Shown piece after piece: positions 39,533 to 48,629 of a stretch of DNA of 64,000 nucleotides; position 1 is the stretch's first letter; every line of letters starts with the position of its first letter. Location: NCBI GenBank assembly GCA_003213015.1, contig QCOG01000002.1:134001-198000 (forward strand). The letters are read 5' to 3'. The notes under the pieces are model-generated. The model saw only the letters and a list, made by a program, of their open reading frames with translations, was not told where the DNA came from and ran no database searches. The translations under genes were made by a program, and so were the position numbers. Source of the DNA: Pelagibacteraceae bacterium AG-430-F16 (lineage in GTDB: Bacteria; Pseudomonadota; Alphaproteobacteria; Pelagibacterales; Pelagibacteraceae).

Positions 39533-39640
39533 TTACTTTTTCTTTCTTCTAAAACTTCCCTTTCCTTTTTTTGGCTTAATTATTCTTGGTTTATATTTTT
39601 TTGAAAATAAATCTTTTGCAATAAGATTTTTCTTTTTCAT
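39533..39640 (-). CDS. arfA: Minimal ArfA-like ribosome-rescue protein
   Basis: A 35-residue, very basic protein. Its core, KDLFSKKYKPRIIKPKKGKG followed by SFRRKKK, resembles the ArfA motif (DPLFR..., then KKGKGSYxRK). ArfA enters stalled ribosomes lacking a stop codon and recruits release factor 2. E. coli ArfA has a further hydrophobic tail that is cut off in use; here the stop comes right after the basic motif. The ATG shares a base with the stop of the OmpR-like gene (TGATG), so translation is coupled. Its short length makes the assignment tentative, but the KGKGSF-RRK pattern is specific. Confidence 0.6.
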   Translation of the reverse strand: MKKKNLIAKDLFSKKYKPRIIKPKKGKGSFRRKKK

Positions 39641-40230
39641 CAAATAGTATATCCATTTTTATTACTTTTAATTAAATCATCATATCCAAACTCAGCCTTT
39701 ATTTTTTTTCTAAGTCTATAAATATGGGTTTCAACTGTATGAGTCTCAAGTTCCGAAGAATGTTGCCAAATTTCTTTTTCCAAAATTTCAACATTTACTG
39801 GTTTCTTTGAATTATTAATAAACAATATCATGTCAGTTTCTCGTTCAGTTAATTTTAAACACAATTTGCCCTTTTTAAGCTCTCTTGAGTTGATGTCTAA
39901 AAAAAAATCTTTAACATTTATACTTGATTGATCTTGATATTTTCTCTGAATAAATCTTACGTTTAAATTTTCAATAAATGTAAAAATATTTACCGGAGGT
40001 TTAAATTTAATAATTTGATCTTCGTTTATATTTTTAACAAAAAAATTATATTCTTTCTCCTTTACAACCAAAATTGAGTTTTCTGTAGAAATACTTTCAC
40101 TCCTACATTTATCAAAAAAAATTTCTTTATTATCGAATTTTGATATTTCATAACCAATATGTTCTTTGACTTCGCTGATGATATCGTAAAAATTTGATAA
40201 ATTAATTATATATAATTTTTGATTTACCAT
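39640..40230 (-). CDS. OmpR-type winged-helix regulator with degenerate receiver
   Basis: A 196-residue protein. The C-terminal half (about 107-196) is a clear OmpR/PhoB winged helix, with KLTERETDMILFINN and THTVETHIYRLRKKI as the recognition region. The first 105 residues have a receiver-like hydrophobic pattern but no recognisable phosphorylation pocket: the paired acidic residues, the acceptor Asp and the Lys are not in the expected places. It may act without phosphorylation. No sensor kinase is nearby. It is divergent from the L,D-transpeptidase gene with only 14 bases between the starts. Confidence 0.75.
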   Translation of the reverse strand: MVNQKLYIINLSNFYDIISEVKEHIGYEISKFDNKEIFFDKCRSESISTENSILVVKEKEYNFFVKNINEDQIIKFKPPVNIFTFIENLNVRFIQRKYQDQSSINVKDFFLDINSRELKKGKLCLKLTERETDMILFINNSKKPVNVEILEKEIWQHSSELETHTVETHIYRLRKKIKAEFGYDDLIKSNKNGYTI

Positions 40231-40244
40231 ATATTTTAGAACTT

Positions 40245-40736
40245 ATGATAATTAAGCTAAAAAATAAAGACACCTTAATTTGTGATGATTTCCAATTTAA
40301 ATGCTCTATTGGTAAAAAAGGTTTAAAAAAAAATAAATTAGAGGGAGACGAATGTACCCCGATAGGAACATTTTCATTAGGACCTGTTTATTACAGAAAC
40401 GACAGAGTAGATAAACCTAATACAAAATTAGAAACTCATAAAATAAATAAACAAATGGGTTGGTGCGACGATCCTAACAATGTTTATTATAATAAAGAAG
40501 TAAAATTAAATAAAAAAATTAAAGCTGAAAAGTTATATAGGAAAGATAAAATTTACGACATCATTATTGTAATCAATTATAACATTCAAAGAACAATCAG
40601 AAATAAGGGTAGCGCTATTTTTATTCACGTAACAAGTAATTATAAACCAACTAAAGGGTGCATAGCATTAAGTTTGAATGATATAAAAATATTACTGAAG
40701 ATAATAAAAAAGAATTCAAAAATTAAGATATCTTAG
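40245..40736 (+). CDS. L,D-transpeptidase (YkuD) family protein
   Basis: A 163-residue protein. The catalytic block FIHVTSNYKPTKGCIALS has the conserved His, the turn PTxGC and the nucleophile Cys. QMGWCDDPNNVYYN is the other mark of the short COG3786 form. These enzymes form 3-3 cross-links or attach proteins to peptidoglycan. No signal peptide is seen, which is common in this short form. It starts 14 bases from the OmpR-type gene and overlaps the yggS stop by 4 bases. Confidence 0.85.
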   Translation: MIIKLKNKDTLICDDFQFKCSIGKKGLKKNKLEGDECTPIGTFSLGPVYYRNDRVDKPNTKLETHKINKQMGWCDDPNNVYYNKEVKLNKKIKAEKLYRKDKIYDIIIVINYNIQRTIRNKGSAIFIHVTSNYKPTKGCIALSLNDIKILLKIIKKNSKIKIS

Positions 40737-41374
40737 CTTCTATTTCCAAAAATTTTAGAACCAACTCTTATATATGTTGCCTTAAACTTTAACGCATCCA
40801 TATAATCGTTGGACATTCCCATACTAATTTCTTTTAATTTTAAACTTTCTGATAAGTTTTGCATCTTTTTAAAAAAAGGATTCGGATCTTCATCAAATGG
40901 GGGCAAACACATAATACCTATGATGTTAAGATTATATTCAGTTACACATTTTCGATAAAAATTTTCTAGGTCATCTTCGTCAATACCTGATTTTTGATTT
41001 TCTTTACCTAGGTTTATTTGAATGAAAATTTTTGGCTTAAAATTCTTTTTTTTCTGTTCTAATGAAATTTTTTCTGCAAGTTTAATGCTATCTAGTGAGT
41101 GGATATAATCAAATAAAGGTAACGCAAACTTTACTTTGTTGGTTTGTAATTTACCTATTAAATGTAATTTTAAATTAGGTAAATCATTCTTTAAGGATGT
41201 CCATTTTTCTTGAGCTTCTTGAACCTTATTTTCTCCAAAATGATTATGGCCATGATTTATTAAAGGTAATATGTGGCCAATTGGAAATGTTTTTGATACA
41301 GCAACAATATTAGCATTTTTATAGTTGCTTATTTCCTCTTTTACTAAATCAAAATTTTTTACTACATTCTCCAT
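40733..41374 (-). CDS. YggS-family pyridoxal-phosphate homeostasis protein
   Basis: A 213-residue TIM-barrel protein. The PLP Lys is in IVAVSKTFP, and HFGENKVQEAQEKW and HLIGKLQTNKVK follow. SMGMSNDYMDALKFKATYIRVGSKIFG near the end is the phosphate-binding region. YggS/PROSC proteins bind PLP and keep vitamin B6 and amino-acid pools balanced, with no known catalysis. The start codon lies directly beside the next divergent gene's start (CATATG). Confidence 0.92.
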   Translation of the reverse strand: MENVVKNFDLVKEEISNYKNANIVAVSKTFPIGHILPLINHGHNHFGENKVQEAQEKWTSLKNDLPNLKLHLIGKLQTNKVKFALPLFDYIHSLDSIKLAEKISLEQKKKNFKPKIFIQINLGKENQKSGIDEDDLENFYRKCVTEYNLNIIGIMCLPPFDEDPNPFFKKMQNLSESLKLKEISMGMSNDYMDALKFKATYIRVGSKIFGNRS

Positions 41375-41911
41375 ATGAATATTAAGTATTATTATTTTAT
41401 AGATAAATTTAACAAAAAAGAAATTGAAAAATTATCCACTCAAATTTCATTAATATATAGAAATTATCATAAAAAGAGTGATCCTGAAGAACTGAGAAAA
41501 TTAGTTACGCATTGTAGAGCCAACAGAAGAAAAGTTTATATTTCTAATAATTTAAAAGACGCAATTAAGTATAATTTTAATGGTTTGTATATCCCCTCAT
41601 TTCACAAACAATTAAGATTTAAGAACATAACAAAAAAAAATCTTGAAATAATAGGGTCAGCGCATAATGCAAGCGAGCTAAAAATTAAAGAAAAACAGGG
41701 CTGTTCACATATTTTTTTAAGTCCGGTTTTTAGAAATAATAAAAATAAAAAATTTCTCGATGTTATAAAAACAAATTTATTAAAAAAATTAACAAAAAAT
41801 CAAATTGTTTTACTTGGTGGAATTAACCAAAAAACTATCAAAAGATCTAAACTATGCGCCCCAAGTGGTCTTGCGGCAATATCTTGGATAAAAAAAACGG
41901 CCCAAGTATAA
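41375..41911 (+). CDS. Thiamine-phosphate synthase-like protein (ThiE/TenI fold)
   Basis: A 178-residue barrel protein. IIGSAHNASELKIKEKQGCSHIFLSPVFRNNKNK is the family signature (the usual SPVF-T-TK), and IVLLGGINQKTIK matches the phosphate loop. ThiE joins the pyrimidine and thiazole halves of thiamine. At 178 residues it is short for ThiE, and the N-terminal part has diverged, so TenI-like or other roles are possible. The start abuts yggS with no gap, and the hairpin 41894-41927 covers its stop. Confidence 0.65.
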   Translation: MNIKYYYFIDKFNKKEIEKLSTQISLIYRNYHKKSDPEELRKLVTHCRANRRKVYISNNLKDAIKYNFNGLYIPSFHKQLRFKNITKKNLEIIGSAHNASELKIKEKQGCSHIFLSPVFRNNKNKKFLDVIKTNLLKKLTKNQIVLLGGINQKTIKRSKLCAPSGLAAISWIKKTAQV

Positions 41912-41927
41912 AATACTGGGCCGTTTT
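41894..41927. terminator. Bidirectional terminator between thiE-like gene and porin
   Basis: AAAACGGCCCA / TGGGCCGTTTT form a long GC-rich stem with an upper part (GTA / TAC) and one bulged A. A-runs on the left and T-runs on the right let it serve both strands. It overlaps the end of the plus-strand gene, and follows the minus-strand porin by 22 bases. It is well placed to separate the strongly expressed porin. Confidence 0.8.
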
Positions 41928-41948
41928 AATTTTAAAAACTAAATTAAA

Positions 41949-43037
41949 TTAGAATGCAAATCCTAAAGCAATTTCAGTTATACTTGCGTCAGCTGCATCT
42001 TGGTCCTGATCTGGATTAGTTACTTCCATTTGATATGCTTTAATTGACATACCACCCATAGAATAAGCAACTTGGATCGCATCAACTGTTTCAGTTACGT
42101 CATCATCAGTTGTTACTGCTGTTGCAGCATTGTCCTGAGTATCGTAAGTTTCGTCTGAAGTAGTGTACGAGATTGACATGTTGTCATTTACGTTAAACGC
42201 AATTGACATCTGCTCACCTGTAAATATACCACCACCAGTTCTTTCTGTGATTGATGAATTAACAGAAGTTGAATCATCTGCTGTTACACCTGCATCCATA
42301 TATGTCTCTGAGTAACCAATTGATACTGGTCCCATTGAGTACTTAACATACCATGCACCGTTAAACTCATCACCGATTTCTTGACCTGATGTTGTGTTAG
42401 AAGCCGGTGTTTTGTTTTCTCTCTCAGAACCATACACACCTACTTGTAAAGCATCATAGCTGATTGTTAAACCAAGCTCTGTACCTTCACCATACGTGTT
42501 ATTCCAAGAATCGTTATCACCGTCATTTTGACCAGCGTCCGTCGCTTGTGGAGAGTAACCAGCGTCTAATCTTACTGATGCACCCATCAAATCGAATGTT
42601 GGTGATGTATATGAAATGGCGTTACCATCCATGAAGTTACCAACAAGGTTAGCCATAGTTTGTTTTCCATCAGATATCTGCTCGTATGCTTGAGGAACTT
42701 CCTCATCATATTTACCTGACTGAAGACCATAACCAGTTCCTAATGTGAATGAACCAATTGATGGTGTTGTGAGTGTTGTTGTTGAACTAGAAACAGCGAA
42801 ATTATCGTCCATAGTCGTGTTCATAGAAAACGTTGTTCCGTTATCTAATTCTCCACCACCTGTAAATGATACGTCTCTGTCTGTTCCAATAGCTCTTGAA
42901 GAGTTTCCGCCTATTGTACCGTAACCTAATGTTACGTTAACTGCACCTGATACAGACATCTCTCCAGCTGTTGCAGAACCCAAAGTCACTAGCGAACCTG
43001 CTAATGCTGTAAGTCCTAATTTTTTAATGTTATTCAT
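41949..43037 (-). CDS. Outer-membrane porin
   Basis: A 362-residue protein with a signal peptide (MNNIKKLGLTALAGSLVTLG, cut after SATA). The mature part starts EMSVSGAVNVTLGYG, and alternating strands such as SFTLGTGYGLQSG and LGLTISYDALQVGVYGSE fit a beta-barrel. It ends in a C-terminal Phe (EIALGFAF), as outer-membrane proteins usually do. The composition is rich in Ser, Thr, Gly and Asp, unlike the Lys-rich neighbours, and base composition is visibly less AT-rich. A strong ribosome site (AAGGAGT) precedes the ATG. It probably takes up small solutes and is highly expressed. Confidence 0.85.
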   Translation of the reverse strand: MNNIKKLGLTALAGSLVTLGSATAGEMSVSGAVNVTLGYGTIGGNSSRAIGTDRDVSFTGGGELDNGTTFSMNTTMDDNFAVSSSTTTLTTPSIGSFTLGTGYGLQSGKYDEEVPQAYEQISDGKQTMANLVGNFMDGNAISYTSPTFDLMGASVRLDAGYSPQATDAGQNDGDNDSWNNTYGEGTELGLTISYDALQVGVYGSERENKTPASNTTSGQEIGDEFNGAWYVKYSMGPVSIGYSETYMDAGVTADDSTSVNSSITERTGGGIFTGEQMSIAFNVNDNMSISYTTSDETYDTQDNAATAVTTDDDVTETVDAIQVAYSMGGMSIKAYQMEVTNPDQDQDAADASITEIALGFAF

Positions 43038-43144
43038 AAATTACTCCTTATTATTTGTTGTATTCATATGAACTCGATTTTTTTAGCAGAAAACGTTGAA
43101 AACACCCTTTTTTAACCCACAAAACGTGTTTTTTTTTTTGATAT

Positions 43145-43160
43145 GTGATATTTTTATCAC
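43145..43160 (-). promoter_or_regulatory. Inverted repeat in the porin leader
   Basis: GTGATA-TTTT-TATCAC is a perfect 6-bp inverted repeat with a 4-base centre, 108-123 bases before the porin start. The gap (43038-43224) between the divergent porin and DUF3576 genes has no other gene. The spacing is not that of a CRP site. A regulator is likely but not identifiable. Confidence 0.35.
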
Positions 43161-43224
43161 TTTATTTGGGCCTATTTTTAAATAATTCTGAGATATTTAT
43201 CATTTTCTGGTATTTATTAATTCC

Positions 43225-43800
43225 ATGAAAACAAATCTATTAAAACTAGTTGCACTAGTATTTTTTACGCTCTTTTTAATGAATTCATGCGGTATTTACA
43301 AAAGATCAGACGTTAAGGATAATCCTATTAACGTTGATGAAAGAGTGAAGAAAAATATTCAAGAAGGAAGAGGTATTAGGTTTGGAAAAGGTTCAACAAG
43401 AGGTGGGGATTTCGATTTTGCTTCATCAAATCCTTTATGGAGAGGAGCAGTAGATGTTTTAGATTTTGTTCCATTAACAAATGCAAGTTACTCTGGCGGA
43501 ATTATAATTACTGAGTGGTTCTCGTCAGAAAATAATACGGACAGTACTAATAGAGAATTAAAAATAACAGTACGTTTCATGTCTAATGAAATTAGAGCAG
43601 ATGCTATTAAAATATTAGTTTTTGAAAAATCTTGTGTTCAGAATAATTGCAAAACTAAGAAAATTAAATCAAAACTTGAGAGTGAATTAAAACTAGCTAT
43701 TTTGAAAAAAGCAGCACTATTTGAGAAAGATGATTTCAAAAAATTCAAGGAAACTAAAGGGAAAAATAGGGCTAAAAATTTAGGTAATTTAAATAAATAA
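43225..43800 (+). CDS. DUF3576 lipoprotein
   Basis: A 191-residue protein with a lipoprotein signal (hydrophobic run, lipobox FLMNSC, Cys22). The core with NPLWRGAVDVLDFVPLTNASYSGGIIITEWF is the DUF3576 signature, an alphaproteobacterial family usually found before leuS. Its role is unknown; envelope function is inferred from the lipobox and from the nearby lptE. It precedes leuS by 11 bases. Confidence 0.85.
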   Translation: MKTNLLKLVALVFFTLFLMNSCGIYKRSDVKDNPINVDERVKKNIQEGRGIRFGKGSTRGGDFDFASSNPLWRGAVDVLDFVPLTNASYSGGIIITEWFSSENNTDSTNRELKITVRFMSNEIRADAIKILVFEKSCVQNNCKTKKIKSKLESELKLAILKKAALFEKDDFKKFKETKGKNRAKNLGNLNK

Positions 43801-43811
43801 TTTTTTCTTAA

Positions 43812-46349
43812 GTGGATAGATACAACTTTAAAATAACCGAAAAAAAGTGGCAAAAGTTTTGGGAAAAGAACAAAACTTTCAAATCCAGTATAAATAAAGA
43901 TAAAAAAAAGTTTTATTGTTTGGAAATGTTCCCTTATCCATCTGGAAAAATTCATATGGGGCATGTAAGGAATTATACTATTGGGGACGTCTTGGCACGA
44001 TTTAAAAAGCTACAAAATTTTAACGTCCTTCACCCTATGGGATGGGACTCGTTTGGCATGCCAGCAGAAAATGCTGCAAGAGAAAATAATCTAGATCCAA
44101 AAGAATGGACTGAAAAGAATATTTCTATAATGAAAACCCAACTTAAAAGATTGGGTCTTTCAATTGATTGGGACAGAGAAATATCTACTTGTTCTCCTAG
44201 TTATTACAAACATCAACAACTCTTTTTTCTGGAATTGTACGATAAAGGTTTGGTTTATAGGAAAGAAAACTATGTAAACTGGGATCCAATAGATCAAACT
44301 GTGCTTGCTAATGAACAAGTTATAGATGGTAAAGGATGGAGATCTGGTGCTCAAGTAGAGAGAAAAAAATTAAATCAATGGTTTTTTAACATTTCTAAAT
44401 TTTCCGAACAATTACTTGATGGTTTGAGTAACTTGTCGGAATGGCCAAATAAAGTAAAAATCATGCAAAAAAACTGGATCGGAAAATCATTTGGTTGTGA
44501 AGTAGATTTTAAAATTGAGGGAGATTTACCTGTAAAAAACATTAAATGTTTCACAACAAGGCCTGATACGTTATTTGGCTTCTCTTTTTTAGCTCTGTCT
44601 ATTGACCATCCATTGTCTAAACATTTTGAAAACAATTCAGAGTTCCAAAATTTTAAAGAGGAATGTTCAAAAACTGGAACAACAGAAGAGTCTATCGCTC
44701 AAGCTGAAAAAATTGGTTTCAAAACAAATCTTCAAGCTCTCAACCCCATGGATCCAAAAATGAAAGTTCCAGTATATTTCGCGAATTTTGTCCTGATGGA
44801 TTATGGTTTTGGAGCTGTTTTTGGGTGTCCTGCTCACGATCAAAGAGATTTTGATTTCGCACAAAAATATAAATTAAATATTAGAACTGTTGTAAGACCA
44901 AAAGAAAAGGGCGATAATTTTCAAGTTAAAAATGAAGCTTTTGTTAAAGATGGTTTTATGATCAATTCATCTTTTTTAAACGGACTTAAAACTCCTGGGG
45001 AAGCAATTGAAAAAAGTATTGATTATTTAACAAAAAACAAATTAGGGAATAAAAAAATAAATTTTAGGCTAAAAGATTGGGGTATATCACGTCAAAGGTA
45101 TTGGGGATGTCCGATACCAATAGCTTACGATAAAAATGGAAATACCGTAAAGATTCCAAAAGAAATGCTGCCTGTAGAACTCCCAGAAAAAATAAACCTT
45201 AACACCAAGGGAAATCCTCTAGATCATCAAAAAAAATGGAAGGATATTAAAATAAAAGGGAAAGGTTATACCCTAGACACTGATACGCTCGATACTTTTG
45301 TTGACTCTTCTTGGTATTTTTTACGTTTCTGCTCTCCAGAAAATAATGAATATGGTTTTGACAAAGAAGATGTAAAATATTGGATGCCTGTCGATCAATA
45401 TATAGGTGGAGTTGAGCATGCAATTTTACATTTGTTATATTCAAGATTTTTTATGCAAGCTTTGGGATTTAAAAATCAAAATTTTATTTCATTAGAGCCA
45501 TTTAAAGGATTATTTACACAGGGAATGGTATGTCATGAAACCTACAAAGATGAAAATAACAAATGGGTTAGTCCAGATGAGGTTTTTTCAGAAAACGGTA
45601 AAGATTTTTTCAAAATAAAGGATAAAAAAAAAATAGTTGTTGGACCATCCGAGTCGATGTCAAAATCAAAGAAAAATACTATTGATCCAGAAAAAATTAT
45701 GGATCAATTTGGCGCTGATGCAGTTAGATTTTTTATTTTATCTGACAGCCCACCAGAAAAAGATGTGCAATGGTCAGAGCAAGGTATGATCGCAGCTTAT
45801 AAATATATTCAAAAATTTTGGATATTACATAAAAAAATAATTGAAGAAATTCAAAATAAAAAAGAGAATTTTGAAAATGAAAATTTGACTATATACACTA
45901 ATAAATTGATTGAAAAATACACATTAAGCCTTGAGAAATTTAATATGAATGTTTTGATTGCATACTTACATGAGACTTACAATTTTTTAAGTAAAGAAAT
46001 CAATAACCACAACGTAAAAGATTTGGAGGAAAATTACATAAAAATTTTAATTCTAATGTTTCCCATTGTTCCACATTTGGTGTCAGAATGTTTAACAGAT
46101 TTACAAAAAGAAACAAATGTTTCTTGGCCGGTGGCTCAAAAAAAATATTTAGAGGACAAATACGTAAATATAGTCATTCAAATTAATGGCAAAAAAAAAT
46201 CTCTAATGAAAATTGAAAAAAATTTAGAAGACGGAATTCTTTTAGAAAAGATAAAAAGAGATAAAAAAATTTCAAATTTTCTCGAAAAGAAAAGTGTTTT
46301 TAAACATATAATTGTTAAAAATAAGCTGGTAAATTTAATTATAAAATGA
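43812..46349 (+). CDS. leuS: Leucyl-tRNA synthetase
   Basis: An 845-residue class I synthetase starting at GTG 43812. The HIGH-type motif ([14 protein letters not shown]) and the KMSKS-type motif ([15 protein letters not shown]) are present. The CP1 editing domain includes [13 protein letters not shown] and the DQRDFDFA segment. It charges tRNA-Leu and removes norvaline-type errors. The length is normal. lptE begins inside its last codons. Confidence 0.97.
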   Translation: MDRYNFKITEKKWQKFWEKNKTFKSSINKDKKKFYCLEMFPYPSGKIHMGHVRNYTIGDVLARFKKLQNFNVLHPMGWDSFGMPAENAARENNLDPKEWTEKNISIMKTQLKRLGLSIDWDREISTCSPSYYKHQQLFFLELYDKGLVYRKENYVNWDPIDQTVLANEQVIDGKGWRSGAQVERKKLNQWFFNISKFSEQLLDGLSNLSEWPNKVKIMQKNWIGKSFGCEVDFKIEGDLPVKNIKCFTTRPDTLFGFSFLALSIDHPLSKHFENNSEFQNFKEECSKTGTTEESIAQAEKIGFKTNLQALNPMDPKMKVPVYFANFVLMDYGFGAVFGCPAHDQRDFDFAQKYKLNIRTVVRPKEKGDNFQVKNEAFVKDGFMINSSFLNGLKTPGEAIEKSIDYLTKNKLGNKKINFRLKDWGISRQRYWGCPIPIAYDKNGNTVKIPKEMLPVELPEKINLNTKGNPLDHQKKWKDIKIKGKGYTLDTDTLDTFVDSSWYFLRFCSPENNEYGFDKEDVKYWMPVDQYIGGVEHAILHLLYSRFFMQALGFKNQNFISLEPFKGLFTQGMVCHETYKDENNKWVSPDEVFSENGKDFFKIKDKKKIVVGPSESMSKSKKNTIDPEKIMDQFGADAVRFFILSDSPPEKDVQWSEQGMIAAYKYIQKFWILHKKIIEEIQNKKENFENENLTIYTNKLIEKYTLSLEKFNMNVLIAYLHETYNFLSKEINNHNVKDLEENYIKILILMFPIVPHLVSECLTDLQKETNVSWPVAQKKYLEDKYVNIVIQINGKKKSLMKIEKNLEDGILLEKIKRDKKISNFLEKKSVFKHIIVKNKLVNLIIK

Positions 46350-46804
46350 AATTTTTAATATCAGTAATTATCTTGTCGCTAACATTAACTAATTGTGGAT
46401 TTAAACCAATTTACAGTTCCAAGAATAGTAATTTTGAAATTATAGAAATTTTAAACAAAAATGAGAATAAAAATTCCTTTTTTATAGAAAAAACACTTAT
46501 GTCAATTTCAAATCAAGAGGCCATAAGAAAAGTGAAAATCGAGATAGATTTTGAGCAAAAAATTACAACAATATTAAAAGATAGCAAAGGTGATCCGTCT
46601 AAAAAGAAATTATCGAATAAAGTAGATTTAATTGTAAAAAGTAAAGAGAACAATGTTCTAACTAATAAGACATTTATTGAGGAATTCAGCTATGATGTTC
46701 AAAGCGACAAATTTAAGATGTCTCAATACGAAGGTAATATTACAAACAACTTAAATGTTAAAATTTCTAATGATATTATACTCTTGTTGGGCACGTTAGA
46801 ATGA
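46346..46804 (+). CDS. lptE: LPS-assembly lipoprotein LptE
   Basis: A 152-residue lipoprotein with lipobox LTNC (Cys17), followed by the typical GFKPIYSS. The leuS-lptE-holA order is conserved widely in proteobacteria and settles the weakly conserved sequence. LptE plugs the LptD barrel that places lipopolysaccharide in the outer leaflet. Overlaps by 4 bases on each side show tight coupling. Confidence 0.85.
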   Translation: MKFLISVIILSLTLTNCGFKPIYSSKNSNFEIIEILNKNENKNSFFIEKTLMSISNQEAIRKVKIEIDFEQKITTILKDSKGDPSKKKLSNKVDLIVKSKENNVLTNKTFIEEFSYDVQSDKFKMSQYEGNITNNLNVKISNDIILLLGTLE

Positions 46805-47787
46805 TAATCAAAACTTTTGAAATAAATAAAAAAAAATTCGATAAGCAAAATTTTTTTTTAATTTATGGTGAAAATGATGGACAAAAAAAAGAAATCATTG
46901 AAAATTTGAAAAAAAAATTAAATGGAAATATTGAAAGTTATGATGAAACTCAAATTTTAAATAACCCTGAAATATTTTACACAAAAATATTTAATCAATC
47001 TTTTTTTGAAAAAGAAAAAATAATAATTATTAATAGGTGTTCTGAAAAACTTTATGAAGTCATAAAAAATTTAGAAGAAAAAAATGTTTCAGACATCAAA
47101 ATTATTTTAAATGCAACTGTTCTTGATAAAAAATCAAAACTAAGAAACTTATTTGAAAAAGGTGATAAATTAATAATAGTTCCAACCTATAAAGATACAT
47201 CAATTACATTAATGGAAATAGCAAAAAAATTTTTCAATAATTATAAAATAGCAATTTCTCAAGAAACTATTAATCTTTTAGTTAGTCGATGTAGCGGGGA
47301 TAGAGGAAATTTAAAATCTGAGCTAGATAAAATTTTAATATACATGCAAAATAAAAGAAATATAAGTTTAGAAGAAATATTCAAATTAACAAATCTTGCA
47401 GAAAACGTCAGTATAAATGATTTAGTAGATACATCTTTATCTAAGAACTCTCCAAAAATCTCAGAGATAATAAATGAAAGTAATTATAAAGCACAAGATG
47501 GAATAATTATACTCAGAACATTTCTTCAAAAGGCAAAAAGATTACTTAAATTATATGAAGCACAAAATGAAAATGAGAGTTTTGATAATTTAATAAACAA
47601 CTATAAACCTCTTATCTTTTGGAAAGATAAACCTATAGTTAGAAAGCAACTTGAAAACTGGTCAAAATCAAAGATAAAAGATTTGATAGAGGATATAAAT
47701 AAAACAGAAATTTTCTTAAAAAAAAACAATTCAATCGGCTTAATGCTTGCATTTAATTTTGTTTATGAAGTGACGGAAAGAAATTAA
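46801..47787 (+). CDS. holA: DNA polymerase III, delta subunit
   Basis: A 328-residue clamp-loader subunit. FFLIYGENDGQKKEII is the usual start, and LLVSRCSGDRGNLKSELDKILIY the middle. It opens the beta clamp during loading. An A9 run encoding lysines (46828-46836) is in frame, showing that long A-runs are not always miscounted here. It converges on parB with a 4-base overlap. Confidence 0.88.
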   Translation: MIIKTFEINKKKFDKQNFFLIYGENDGQKKEIIENLKKKLNGNIESYDETQILNNPEIFYTKIFNQSFFEKEKIIIINRCSEKLYEVIKNLEEKNVSDIKIILNATVLDKKSKLRNLFEKGDKLIIVPTYKDTSITLMEIAKKFFNNYKIAISQETINLLVSRCSGDRGNLKSELDKILIYMQNKRNISLEEIFKLTNLAENVSINDLVDTSLSKNSPKISEIINESNYKAQDGIIILRTFLQKAKRLLKLYEAQNENESFDNLINNYKPLIFWKDKPIVRKQLENWSKSKIKDLIEDINKTEIFLKKNNSIGLMLAFNFVYEVTERN

Positions 47788-48629
47788 TAATTTTTTTTAA
47801 TAATTTCTATCAAATGATTTAGCTGATCTAAATCTCTATATTCAAAGCTAACATTACCTTTATTATTTTTTTTATTTGAAATATAGGTTTTAAGACCTAT
47901 TTTTTCCATTAAATCATTTTCAATTTTTTTAATGTTTGGATCTTTTAATGCTTTAATCGACTTAGATGGGGATTTATAAAGTCTTACTAAGTTTTCTGTT
48001 TGTCTAACAGATAAATTTTTTTTTATTATTTTTTTTGCAATTTGGTCGGAATTGGTAAGACCAACCAATATTTTTGCATGACCTGCAGAAATCTTATTCG
48101 TCTTTATTAAATCAGCAATATAATTCGAAAGGGTTAGTAATCTTAAACTATTTGTAATATGGCTCCTGCTTTTGCCTATAAATTTAGCAACTTGTTCTTG
48201 ATCATAACTAAACTCATCAATCAGTCTTTTATAACCTTCTGCTTCCTCTATTGAATTAAGGTCATGCCTTTGAACATTTTCAACAATACCAAATTCAAGA
48301 GCCTTTTTATCATCTGCATCAACAACAACAACTGGTACCTCATGGAGACCCGCTCTTTGAGCTGCCAACCACCTCCTCTCTCCTGCGATTATTTCATATT
48401 TATTTTCACTTGATAGCCTTGCAATAATTGGCTGAATGATACCTCTTGACTTGATTGAATTAGTTAACTCCTCCAAGCTTTCTTCATCAAAAGTTTTTCT
48501 TGGCTGATATCTATTTCTAATTAAATCACTAACTAGAATTTTGTTGTTTTTTGTAACTGTTTTGGTATCACCTATTAAAGAAGATAATCCTCTTCCTAGA
48601 CCCTTCTTATTTTTAAAAATACTGCTCAT
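47784..48629 (-). CDS. parB: Chromosome-partitioning protein ParB
   Basis: A 281-residue ParB. The N-terminal GLGRGLSSLIGD, the CTPase/ParB box with IAGERRWLAAQRAG, the helix-turn-helix SYDQEQVAKFIGKSRSHITNSLRLL, and the C-terminal dimer domain are all seen. ParB binds parS and spreads, forming the segregation complex. A perfect parS lies 1.4 kb away in rsmG (49999-50014). It overlaps parA by 4 bases. Confidence 0.96.
   Translation of the reverse strand: MSSIFKNKKGLGRGLSSLIGDTKTVTKNNKILVSDLIRNRYQPRKTFDEESLEELTNSIKSRGIIQPIIARLSSENKYEIIAGERRWLAAQRAGLHEVPVVVVDADDKKALEFGIVENVQRHDLNSIEEAEGYKRLIDEFSYDQEQVAKFIGKSRSHITNSLRLLTLSNYIADLIKTNKISAGHAKILVGLTNSDQIAKKIIKKNLSVRQTENLVRLYKSPSKSIKALKDPNIKKIENDLMEKIGLKTYISNKKNNKGNVSFEYRDLDQLNHLIEIIKKNY

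Noticed and set aside
43144..43161. A CRP site before the porin
   Set aside because: The half-sites TGTGA and TCAC are 8 bases apart rather than 6.
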